Of a stretch of DNA of 64,000 bases, positions 1 to 8,699 are shown piece after piece. The notes beneath the pieces were generated by a model. That model was not told the DNA's origin. It saw nothing but the letters and a program-made list of their open reading frames with translations, and ran no database searches. The position numbers and the translations under genes were made by a program. Source of the stretch: Vibrio sp. NTOU-M3 (lineage in GTDB: Bacteria > Pseudomonadota > Gammaproteobacteria > Enterobacterales > Vibrionaceae); NCBI RefSeq assembly GCF_040869035.1, contig NZ_CP162100.1:372001-436000 (forward strand), in the 5' to 3' direction. Each line of letters starts with the position of its first letter. The stretch's first letter is position 1.

Positions 1-428
1 TGATCTTACTGATCGCTATTGTGTCTGCCTATGCTGCAAGTCGCTATATTGGTGTGGGGAGTTTTTCAGCCTTTGCCGCACAAGAGCAAATGATTTCTGT
101 GATCCGGCAAGTCCAAGTGAATCGGATGCAATCCAACCTAGGTGATAGCAGCGCAAATACGAATTTTATCCTCTCTATTGGTAATCAATGTGTTGGCTCT
201 TTGGCCGCATGTTCTTCTGGGAGTCATGAATCTCGCAGTGACCTAGTTCGAATTCCAGAACTGAGCTTTTCTGCTACACCAAACTTATCAACTGTCACCT
301 TTGATCTTCTCGGGAATCCCGAAGGTGCAGCAAGTAGCGGCATTAATATCTTATTAACGGCATCGGACAGCCAAGCCAGAGTGTGTGTTAACAACCAAGG
401 GTATGTGTCTCGTGGGGTGTGCCTATGA
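1..428 (+). CDS. mshC: MSHA minor pilin MshC, 5'-truncated by window edge
   Basis: The reading frame is open from base 3 and its 5' end lies outside the window. The first visible residues (ILLIAIVSAYAASRY) look like the second half of the hydrophobic N-terminal helix of a type IV prepilin. The GTG at base 21 lies inside that helix and is not the start. The rest is a small secreted-type domain with two cysteine pairs. MshC is called from family knowledge and order: in Vibrio, mshB-A-C-D-O-P-Q precede mreB. It should be a minor pilin of the mannose-sensitive haemagglutinin pilus, inserted in the inner membrane before assembly. Its stop overlaps the mshD start as ATGA. The prepilin cleavage site and Glu5 cannot be inspected. 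Confidence 0.85.
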   Translation, partial: ILLIAIVSAYAASRYIGVGSFSAFAAQEQMISVIRQVQVNRMQSNLGDSSANTNFILSIGNQCVGSLAACSSGSHESRSDLVRIPELSFSATPNLSTVTFDLLGNPEGAASSGINILLTASDSQARVCVNNQGYVSRGVCL

Positions 429-976
429 GCTCAAGTCGTTGTCTTTCTAAGGGGTTTACTCTGATTGAAAGTGTGATTGTGATTGTAGTGATGGGGCTTG
501 CAATGATTACTATTGTTAGCTTTCTCCAGCCTCAAATTGAGCGTTCGGCGAATCCTCATTATCAGACTCGCGTGGCGGCACTAGGACAAAGTCTAATGAC
601 TCAAATTCTTGCACAGGGCTTTGACCATAACAGTGACTTCAATGGTGGGCGAGTGCGGTGTGGGGAAACGATCGTAGGAGAAACGGTTCCTTCTTGCACT
701 GCTGCAAATGACTTGGGGCCAGAAGAGTCTGATGTTCTGCAATACAATGACGTGGATGATTACCACGGCTGTTGGACGCCAGAAGGAACAGGTGGATGCG
801 GTAATTTGAACACCTTGCTTGGTGAGGCACAAACGACCTATCAAAACTTCAGAGTTGATGTTGTGGTTAATTACCCTGCGGGTTACAACGCTTTCACAAT
901 AAAGAGAGTATTACTGACCATTTCTGCCAGTAATCAAACGCCTATTTCTCTTACTGCCTATAAGGGGAATTATTGA
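425..976 (+). CDS. mshD: MSHA minor pilin MshD
   Basis: A 183-residue type IV prepilin-like protein. Near the N terminus, KG/FTLIESV is a class III prepilin peptidase site with Glu5 of the mature protein, followed by a hydrophobic helix to about residue 35 and a globular domain with several cysteines (CGET, SCTA, GCWT, GGCG). I chose the ATG at 425, which overlaps the mshC stop (ATGA), over the GTG at 419. The stop in turn overlaps the mshO start. The role as a minor pilin of the MSHA pilus (surface attachment and biofilm in Vibrio) is from family and locus knowledge. Confidence 0.88.
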   Translation: MSSSRCLSKGFTLIESVIVIVVMGLAMITIVSFLQPQIERSANPHYQTRVAALGQSLMTQILAQGFDHNSDFNGGRVRCGETIVGETVPSCTAANDLGPEESDVLQYNDVDDYHGCWTPEGTGGCGNLNTLLGEAQTTYQNFRVDVVVNYPAGYNAFTIKRVLLTISASNQTPISLTAYKGNY

Positions 977-1683
977 TGAAGCGAAATGGATTTACCCTTA
1001 TTGAAATGATCCTAACCATCATTGTTGGCGGGATCTTAGTGTTAGGGATCGCTGGCTTTGTTGAGTTTGGTGCACAAGGGTATGCCGATACAGTCGAGCG
1101 TCAGAGATTACAAACTCAGGCTAGGTTTGTTCTGGAAAAAATGACCCGAGAAATCCGCCATGCGTTGCCAAATGTGTTCACCAATAGTCAAAATGGCACA
1201 CAATCTTGCTTCTCCTTTTATCCGATTGACTATTCAGGGTTCTATTCGGTTTCTGGTGCGGATTTACAATTCATTGTTGGCCAAGATGGTGCTAGTCAAA
1301 GTGTATTGGCGCCTCGAACCTTGATCATTAACCCCACCTCTTCGCTTTCTCAGGCGGATAACGTTATTTCCCTCAGCTCTGTTACGCAATCTGGTGCGGT
1401 GTTCTCCATCGCAAATGCTGCCAGTTCAATTGTTGGGGGCTCCGTTGGAAGTCGTCATTACATATTCAGCGCCAGCAATCAGGTGACCTATTGCGTCGAT
1501 CCATCAGAAGGTTTTATCCGCCGAAATAATACTGTGGTTGCCGATAGTGTGACAAAAGGGAGCTTTGACTATTCAGGCGCGAATATCCAACGTGGTGGAT
1601 TAGTGCATATATCCCTTCAATTTAGTCGAGGTGATGAACAAACTCACTTTGAGCAAGATGTGCAGGTGCTAAATGTTCCATAA
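976..1683 (+). CDS. mshO: MSHA minor pilin MshO
   Basis: A 235-residue prepilin-like protein with a very short leader (MKRNG) and the site NG/FTLIEMI, which keeps Glu5. The N-terminal helix runs to about residue 30 and is followed by a PilW/GspJ-like globular part. Start is ATG 976, overlapping the mshD stop as TGATG; a TTG one codon upstream is less likely. It overlaps mshP by 11 bases, so translation is probably coupled. By position it is MshO, a minor pilin thought to prime or cap the MSHA pilus. The subunit role is inferred from type II secretion and type IV pilus homologues. Confidence 0.87.
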   Translation: MKRNGFTLIEMILTIIVGGILVLGIAGFVEFGAQGYADTVERQRLQTQARFVLEKMTREIRHALPNVFTNSQNGTQSCFSFYPIDYSGFYSVSGADLQFIVGQDGASQSVLAPRTLIINPTSSLSQADNVISLSSVTQSGAVFSIANAASSIVGGSVGSRHYIFSASNQVTYCVDPSEGFIRRNNTVVADSVTKGSFDYSGANIQRGGLVHISLQFSRGDEQTHFEQDVQVLNVP

Positions 1684-2092
1684 TAAGAGTAAACAACAAG
1701 GAAACCTGTATGTCGTCGTCATATTTACCTTGGTCGTACTGGGTTTTCTCGCGTCTACATTAACTCGAATTGAATGGTCTAATAACGACGCATTTACTAA
1801 AGATATTTTAGGCAATCAGGCTTGGTTACTTGCTCATTCAGCCAATGAGTGGGCATTAACTCAAATGTATCCACTGAGCACTGTAACTCCTGACTTGGCC
1901 GCAAATTGCAGTGCTGTCAGTGGTGCAGTATCAAGCGTGACTGCTACCAGCTGTCAGACGCCTGTGATCCGGTGTGAATCTCGAGGTGCATTAAATGGTC
2001 GCAATATGTATCGGTTAGAGTCGCAGGTAACGTGTGGCAGTGGGGTATTTGAGGTAAGACGGGTACAAGAGTTATGGGTAACGGACGAATGA
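1673..2092 (+). CDS. mshP: MSHA minor pilin MshP (PilX/GspK-like, no Glu5)
   Basis: A 139-residue protein with a basic leader ending KQQG, then NLYVVVIFTLVVLGFL, a prepilin-like hydrophobic helix. If cleavage follows Gly10, position 5 of the mature protein is Val rather than the Glu of ordinary pilins. In type II secretion the pseudopilin without Glu5 is GspK, the tip subunit, so MshP may sit at the tip (inference). The C-terminal part has cysteines at SCQT, RCES and TCGS. ATG 1673 lies inside mshO, and the stop overlaps the mshQ start as ATGA. Confidence 0.83.
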   Translation: MFHNKSKQQGNLYVVVIFTLVVLGFLASTLTRIEWSNNDAFTKDILGNQAWLLAHSANEWALTQMYPLSTVTPDLAANCSAVSGAVSSVTATSCQTPVIRCESRGALNGRNMYRLESQVTCGSGVFEVRRVQELWVTDE

Positions 2093-5000
2093 TATACAAG
2101 CGCGTGTTGTATCGATTACTGTGGATATGTAGCTTATTGATTGCCTTGAGCTCATTTGCTGTGAGTGCTAACCAATGCCTTGTCAGTGGTACGCGAGTGG
2201 ATGCTCGTAATGGTTTCTGTGTCACCTTTGAAATGGAGTCAGATGGAACAAACCGAGTGAGGTTAGTTGGCTCGTCCTATTATTATCCTGTCTGGACTGA
2301 TGACACGAGTTTTCGATTTTATAACCCTGCTTTTTATGAGCGCAATTATGTCTATGAAGGAAAGACCCGTACGTTTCAAGTGAAATTTGATGGGGTTTGG
2401 GTTGATTGGCGTGGAAATATTCGCGGTACATTGAGCTACTATGTTGATGGGACGCGAAAAGATCAGATCTCCAGCTATAACCTTACCAGTGTCACAGGAG
2501 CTAATGGTTATTCTTCACCATACGTTCGGATTGATTTGGTTGGAAATGAATTTAATGCTGAAGTGGAAGATCATAACTGTATTACGGAAGGCGCTTGCGG
2601 CACTTTGCCTGAAGACGAAGCCTTGTCTGATTTGATTTGTAAGTATGTCCCAACTGTTGCTCAGACCAACTCTTATTATAATGGTCAGATATATTCGGGG
2701 AGCATTGGTTTTTCCGGGTTGAGTAACTACATCCATCCTGTCAGAGACAATCAGGGCTTAGCGTTTTATCAGAATCAGGGCAATCGCGCCCAATGTAAGT
2801 ATCCCTCTTCAACCAAAACATGTCTCATCGATCGGACGCCAATAGAGGATTTTCCTTTTACATTTTCTGCATATAACGCACGAGGGCGACCGGATAAACG
2901 TTGTCGTTCAGGTTCTTGTCCTACGTTGCCTCCGGGGGAGTATGGCGATCTAAAGGTGGATGGCTCTCGAACGCAAGTGCTTAGTGGCGGTGTATATTAC
3001 TTCGATAAGATAGATCTTTCTTCAGCAAAGTCAGCGATTAAGATCCAAGGTAAAACGCAGATCCACTATAACCAAATCGTTTTTGCTAATGCAGCAGTAG
3101 AGATTAACGCGAAAGGAAAACCTGAAGATCTATTAATGATTGGTCGGGGTAATAATGCCCACTTCGTATTACCTACTCAGGCAGACAGAATAGTAGTGAA
3201 TGCATACATTTATATTAACCCTTACTCTGTGACCCGAGGTGGCGTAGATATTGGAGGTAATAATAATACGATTAAAGGTGGGATCACAGCTTACAGCCTT
3301 TATGTCAGTGGCAATTACAATAATTTGTACGGCGACAGTGGGTTAACATGTGGTGAGCCACCGACTGCATCCATTTCTCGGCTTGAAGTGCTACCGAATA
3401 ACTATCACCTGACGTGTGAAGACGAAAATAAAGTTTATGTGGTTGCTTACGATAGTAATGGGACCCGTCTGTATGACGTTGGAAACGAAACGGTGACCTT
3501 GTCTGAACAAGGCTCTAATAAATTGTCGTTCACTTCACATGGCTTTAATTCTCAGGAAGGATGGTTTGAGTTCACAATCGACAGTAAATCGGATCATGCT
3601 TATGAAGATATTGAGATTAAAGCCGAGCTGGATTCTAAGGGCTCGATCTTTGATCGTTCAGAGTTATTGTTCGTACCCGCTAAGCTAGAAATCAACAACA
3701 ATGATCCGTTGAAGCTGATTGCCGGAAAAAGTGAAACCGTTGCGATCAAAGCACTCGCATGCAATGCGAGCAACAAACCTATCACGATTAACTACGATCA
3801 AACGTTTGATCAATCAGATATCACAGTATCGGATTTTGTTCCTCAGTCTGGCATTTATGCTAATAAGCTGACGTTTTCTGCATCAGTAAAAAATGGCAAG
3901 GGTGACGGTGAAATCAAATTTGATGAAGCTGGTCAATTCAATGGGGAGCTAAAGGACACCATTCGTTGTAGCGATTTTGGTCCGAATGTCCAAGGTTGCC
4001 CTGATGAAGAAGAGATCGATATTGTTGCTAGCTTCATGCTTTACGCTCGGCCTTGGACGTTTGCGATTTGTAGCGCCAGTAATATCAATGGTACTTCAGA
4101 GTCAGGGGCGGGACTTACCTCCGCTGGAGAAAGCTTTGCTCTGAATGTTTATCCCATCGCTTGGCAATCTAATGCACAGTACGATAATGCCCGAGTTAAA
4201 AGTTATGTCGCAGGAACCTATGATTACTGTGATTTATCGCCTTTAAATAATGCTTCTTTGTCTGGTGCTCCTGTATTTACCCTCAACCTAACACATGAAA
4301 TTGATAGCCCATCCACCGGTGTTGCTGGTAATTTAACAGGCTCATTGAGTCAAGCGAATACGGCTTCCGATAGCAATAAGAAGCACCAGTTTTCTTCATT
4401 AAGTTGGTCTGAAGTCGGCAGTGTGAAAATTGTGGCTGATACGTCTAATTCAGGGTATTGGCAAGCTATTGATGCCGCTGTTCGTGGTGTAGGACGTTTC
4501 TATCCAGACTCTTTTTCCATAGAACAAGTCACTTGGGATGCCCCTGATGATCAAGGTGGTATTGCATACATGGGGCAACCCTTTGAAAGCGCTGAAGTGG
4601 TGGTTCAGGCTTACGCTAAAGATGCAACCGCACCGTTGAAAAACTATCACTTGTTTGCGCAAAGCTTGCAGGCGAAATTTGCTAGCGATGCTGATGACTC
4701 AATCAATAATACCTTAGTCCTTGACCTATTGAATGGGCAGTGGCAAAGCAATAATAGTGGTGAGTCTCAATGGTTTCTGAATGACACCAACGCAATGCTG
4801 AAGCGCAATTATACAACACCCGCAGAAGTGACGAGTACCGCTAATGGGCCATTTAATACGTCTGATCTGGGTTCAACAACGACAAGCTTTGGATTGCAAA
4901 TTACGGGGGTAGATCCCGTCAGCTTTTCACAGGATTCAGTTGTTTCTGAGCAAGCCTTGCTAACCCAGCCTCCAGTCCGTTATGGACGGATGGTTATGGA

Positions 5001-5484
5001 TAGCGTTTCTAGTATAGCCGGACAAGATGCTGCCATCCCGTTACGGGTTGAATATTGGCATCAAGGGCGGTTTGAAACGAATAATGAAGACTCTGCTTCG
5101 TTATTGGCCACGCCAAATAACTATACCTGTAAAGAGGTTCTAACGTCAGGCGGGGCCAGCTCTGACTCGCACCTTTCTGGCTCAGATAGCGTTGGAAACT
5201 GGAAGCATGTGGCAAACGGACGGTCGAATGAAATTCATGCTGTTGCACACTCTTCTGGGGTTATGCAAGAACGCGTTCGGTTCTGGATGCGGTTAGCCGA
5301 TACTTCCCCACAAATTGGTCAAACGGGGGTAACTTGTGGCGCTACCAACATTGCTCAACCATGGTTGCAATACAATTGGCGCGGTGTCGGTGATGAAGAT
5401 CCGTCCAGTGTGATAACATTTGGCGTTTTCCGTGGTAATGATAAAGTACTATTTCGTGGAGAAACGGGTTTAACGGGTCAGTAA
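2089..5484 (+). CDS. mshQ: MSHA biogenesis protein MshQ, large secreted
   Basis: An approximately 1131-residue exported protein. The chosen ATG at 2089 overlaps the mshP stop; ATG 2074 is an alternative. The N terminus has basic residues, a hydrophobic core and a likely signal peptidase site after AVSA. Residues about 280-420 are rich in Gly, Asn and Ile/Val repeats and resemble a parallel beta-helix. Then come Ig-like stretches, and the last 500 or so residues match my recollection of the DUF6701 region typical of MshQ. There is no prepilin motif, so it is not a pilin. Position last in the msh operon, after the minor pilins, suggests a large surface component such as a tip-associated adhesin or outer-membrane-associated factor, but the function is unproven. 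Confidence 0.82.
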   Translation: MIYKRVLYRLLWICSLLIALSSFAVSANQCLVSGTRVDARNGFCVTFEMESDGTNRVRLVGSSYYYPVWTDDTSFRFYNPAFYERNYVYEGKTRTFQVKFDGVWVDWRGNIRGTLSYYVDGTRKDQISSYNLTSVTGANGYSSPYVRIDLVGNEFNAEVEDHNCITEGACGTLPEDEALSDLICKYVPTVAQTNSYYNGQIYSGSIGFSGLSNYIHPVRDNQGLAFYQNQGNRAQCKYPSSTKTCLIDRTPIEDFPFTFSAYNARGRPDKRCRSGSCPTLPPGEYGDLKVDGSRTQVLSGGVYYFDKIDLSSAKSAIKIQGKTQIHYNQIVFANAAVEINAKGKPEDLLMIGRGNNAHFVLPTQADRIVVNAYIYINPYSVTRGGVDIGGNNNTIKGGITAYSLYVSGNYNNLYGDSGLTCGEPPTASISRLEVLPNNYHLTCEDENKVYVVAYDSNGTRLYDVGNETVTLSEQGSNKLSFTSHGFNSQEGWFEFTIDSKSDHAYEDIEIKAELDSKGSIFDRSELLFVPAKLEINNNDPLKLIAGKSETVAIKALACNASNKPITINYDQTFDQSDITVSDFVPQSGIYANKLTFSASVKNGKGDGEIKFDEAGQFNGELKDTIRCSDFGPNVQGCPDEEEIDIVASFMLYARPWTFAICSASNINGTSESGAGLTSAGESFALNVYPIAWQSNAQYDNARVKSYVAGTYDYCDLSPLNNASLSGAPVFTLNLTHEIDSPSTGVAGNLTGSLSQANTASDSNKKHQFSSLSWSEVGSVKIVADTSNSGYWQAIDAAVRGVGRFYPDSFSIEQVTWDAPDDQGGIAYMGQPFESAEVVVQAYAKDATAPLKNYHLFAQSLQAKFASDADDSINNTLVLDLLNGQWQSNNSGESQWFLNDTNAMLKRNYTTPAEVTSTANGPFNTSDLGSTTTSFGLQITGVDPVSFSQDSVVSEQALLTQPPVRYGRMVMDSVSSIAGQDAAIPLRVEYWHQGRFETNNEDSASLLATPNNYTCKEVLTSGGASSDSHLSGSDSVGNWKHVANGRSNEIHAVAHSSGVMQERVRFWMRLADTSPQIGQTGVTCGATNIAQPWLQYNWRGVGDEDPSSVITFGVFRGNDKVLFRGETGLTGQ

Positions 5485-5563
5485 CTTAGGTAAATAATTA
5501 GAAATAATGCCCCTAAGTAAGGAATCTGTTAGAAAATGCGTGTTTCAGTCCATGTTTACGCCA

Positions 5564-6689
<1,126 letters not shown>

Positions 6690-6692
6690 TAA

Positions 6693-6720
6693 CTTAGCCT
6701 GAGCCTTTGCTCAGGCTAAG
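6693..6720 (+). other. Intercistronic stem-loop between mreB and mreC
   Basis: Arms CTTAGCCTGAGC (6693-6704) and GCTCAGGCTAAG (6709-6720) are a perfect 12-bp stem with a CTTT loop. No T run follows. It may stabilise the 3' end of mreB mRNA or attenuate mreCD expression, consistent with the much higher need for MreB than MreC and MreD. That role is inference. Confidence 0.65.
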
Positions 6721-6747
6721 TGTACTTATACAAGGAACTCAATAAGA

Positions 6748-7635
6748 ATGAAGCCGATTTTTGGCCGAGGACCTTCACTTCAGTTACGACTATTTTTCGC
6801 CGTGATCCTATCAGCCAGCCTTATGCTGGCTGATAGTCGTTTAGGTGCATTTACTCAGGTTCGCTACCTGCTCAACAGTCTGGTTTCTCCAATTCAATAT
6901 GTTGCGGATCTACCTCGTACCATGTTTGATGGTTTTTATGAGCGCTTTCATACTCGCCAGACGTTGTTGACAACCAGCCAGACCCTTAAACGAGAAGTGT
7001 TAAGACTCAAGAGTGATTTGTTGTTGCTCGACCAATACCGTGAGGAAAACCAGCGACTTCGCAAATTACTGGGCTCTTCTTTCGTTCGTGACGAAAGAAA
7101 AGTGGTAGCCGAAGTTATGGCGGTAGATACTTCACCTTATCGTCACCAAGTGGTGATTGATAAAGGCCATGTGGATGGTGTTTATGTTGGACAGCCCGTT
7201 GCTAATGACAAAGGGATCGTCGGGCAAGTCACGTTCGTTTCTGCGCATAACAGCCGTGTGTTGCTGCTGACAGATAGTAATAGTGCGATTCCTGTGCAGG
7301 TGATCCGCAATGATATTCGAGTCATTGCTTCCGGTAATGGTCAAGTCGATAAGATCCAGCTCGAACACATCCCCATTAGCACTGATATCCAGCAAGATGA
7401 TTTATTGGTGACCTCTGGTTTGGGTGGCGTTTATCCAGAAGGTTATCCCGTTGCTCATATTTCCAAAGTAGAGCGAGATAGCCGGAGGGAGTTTGCCTTG
7501 ATTGAGGCTGATCCTGTGGTGGATTTTGAGCGCTTACGTTATTTATTGCTGATTTGGCCCAATGACGCCCGTCAAGAAAAGGTGATTCAGGCTGCACCAG
7601 AAAACATGACAGAAGGTGAGAATAGTGGCCAGTAG
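6748..7635 (+). CDS. mreC: Rod shape-determining protein MreC
   Basis: A 295-residue bitopic inner-membrane protein: a short cytoplasmic tail, one membrane helix at about residues 11-30, a coiled coil at about 70-110 (TSQTLKREVLRLKSDLL, then EENQRLRKLLGSS), then two periplasmic beta-barrel domains with the family signature around VDKGHVDGVYVGQPV-like sequence. MreC bridges MreB/MreD and PBP2 in the elongasome. The ATG at 6748 follows AAGGAACT. The 3' end overlaps mreD. The first 90 bases of the gene contain a perfect 12-bp hairpin, listed separately. Confidence 0.96.
   Translation: MKPIFGRGPSLQLRLFFAVILSASLMLADSRLGAFTQVRYLLNSLVSPIQYVADLPRTMFDGFYERFHTRQTLLTTSQTLKREVLRLKSDLLLLDQYREENQRLRKLLGSSFVRDERKVVAEVMAVDTSPYRHQVVIDKGHVDGVYVGQPVANDKGIVGQVTFVSAHNSRVLLLTDSNSAIPVQVIRNDIRVIASGNGQVDKIQLEHIPISTDIQQDDLLVTSGLGGVYPEGYPVAHISKVERDSRREFALIEADPVVDFERLRYLLLIWPNDARQEKVIQAAPENMTEGENSGQ
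6808..6836 (+). other. Perfect hairpin inside the mreC coding sequence
   Basis: CTATCAGCCAGC (6808-6819) and GCTGGCTGATAG (6825-6836) form a perfect 12-bp stem with a CTTAT loop, at codons 21-30 of mreC within the membrane helix. A competing pairing exists: ACGACTAT (6786-6793) is complementary to ATAGTCGT (6833-6840), which overlaps the right arm. The two cannot form together. Confidence 0.7.
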
Positions 7636-8113
7636 TTTCATGCGAGGCCGAATGGCCATTTTTTGCTCATTTCTGTTAGCGCTGACGCTACAAACCATTC
7701 CTTGGCCGGGCATTTTGGATCTAATGCGTCCTTCTTGGCTATTGCTTGTTACTTGTTATTGGGTATTGGCATTGCCGCATCGAGTTAATGTAGGCACCGC
7801 ACTGATCTTAGGATTACTGTGGGATTTGCTTCTTGGTTCAACCCTTGGGATCCGAGGGATGATGATGTCCATTGTCATCTACATTGTGGCACTGAACTTT
7901 TTGGTGTTACGTAATATGGCTCTGTGGCAACAAGCGATCATCATCGGACTGTTATCGATAGTTCTAGAAGGCCTGATTTTCTTCGGTGAATACCTCATTC
8001 AAGATATTAGTTTTAATCCGCTCTCTCTTTGGAGTGGATTGATAAACTGCATCTTGTGGCCGTGGATGTTTTTATTGATGCGTCGAGTGAGACGCCATTG
8101 GCATGTGAAATAG
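7625..8113 (+). CDS. mreD: Rod shape-determining protein MreD
   Basis: A 162-residue integral membrane protein with about five hydrophobic helices and few charged residues, as expected of MreD, which links MreC to the lipid II synthesis/flippase side of the elongasome. I prefer GTG 7625 (preceded by AAGGTGAG at a good distance; length equal to E. coli MreD) over GTG 7616. Either start overlaps the mreC stop, indicating translational coupling. The family is poorly conserved, and the call rests on context plus hydropathy. Confidence 0.93.
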   Translation: MASSFMRGRMAIFCSFLLALTLQTIPWPGILDLMRPSWLLLVTCYWVLALPHRVNVGTALILGLLWDLLLGSTLGIRGMMMSIVIYIVALNFLVLRNMALWQQAIIIGLLSIVLEGLIFFGEYLIQDISFNPLSLWSGLINCILWPWMFLLMRRVRRHWHVK

Positions 8114-8114
8114 T

Positions 8115-8678
8115 ATGACAAAAAAACAGCTCGTATTGGCTTCTGGCTCACCAAGAAGAAAAGAACTATTGAGTCATCTTGGGTACGATTTTTCAATCAT
8201 TTGTACGGATGTTGAAGAGCAGCAATCAAACGATGAATCCGCGCAGCAATACGTTGCGCGCTTGTCACAAGATAAAGCGTTAGCAGGTGTGGCATTAGCA
8301 CCGGATTCTGTGGTTGTTGGCTCAGACACCATTGTGGTGGTTGATGGCGTTGTACTGGAGAAGCCGGCGGATCTGTCCCATGCTAAACAGATGTTGATGC
8401 AATTGTCTGATCGCAGTCATCAGGTTATGACGGCGGTGACAGTCGCAAATAAAGAGAAAAAGAAAACGGTCGTAGTAACGACAAATGTATGGTTCAAGCG
8501 CCTGTCAGAAGAAGAAATAGAACAATACTGGCACACAGGTGAACCATGCGATAAAGCTGGCAGTTATGGTATTCAGGGTATAGGTGGGCGATTCGTCACG
8601 CGTATAGAAGGCAGCTACCATGCGGTGGTTGGTTTGCCATTATTTGAAACTGACCAGCTCTTGCACGAATTCTTATAA
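8115..8678 (+). CDS. maf: Maf-type nucleotide pyrophosphatase (YhdE subfamily)
   Basis: A 187-residue Maf/HAM1-like protein. Key motifs are the N-terminal LASGSPRRKELL loop, GSDTIVVVDG with the metal-binding Asp, EKPADLSHA, and DKAGSYGIQGIGG. By similarity to E. coli YhdE it should hydrolyse dTTP/UTP and modified pyrimidine nucleotides to monophosphates, a house-cleaning role. It begins 1 base after the mreD stop and precedes rng, the conserved mreBCD-maf-rng order. The canonical-versus-modified substrate preference is inferred from the subfamily. Confidence 0.95.
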   Translation: MTKKQLVLASGSPRRKELLSHLGYDFSIICTDVEEQQSNDESAQQYVARLSQDKALAGVALAPDSVVVGSDTIVVVDGVVLEKPADLSHAKQMLMQLSDRSHQVMTAVTVANKEKKKTVVVTTNVWFKRLSEEEIEQYWHTGEPCDKAGSYGIQGIGGRFVTRIEGSYHAVVGLPLFETDQLLHEFL

Positions 8679-8699
8679 TTTCATAATTGAGGTGCGCTC

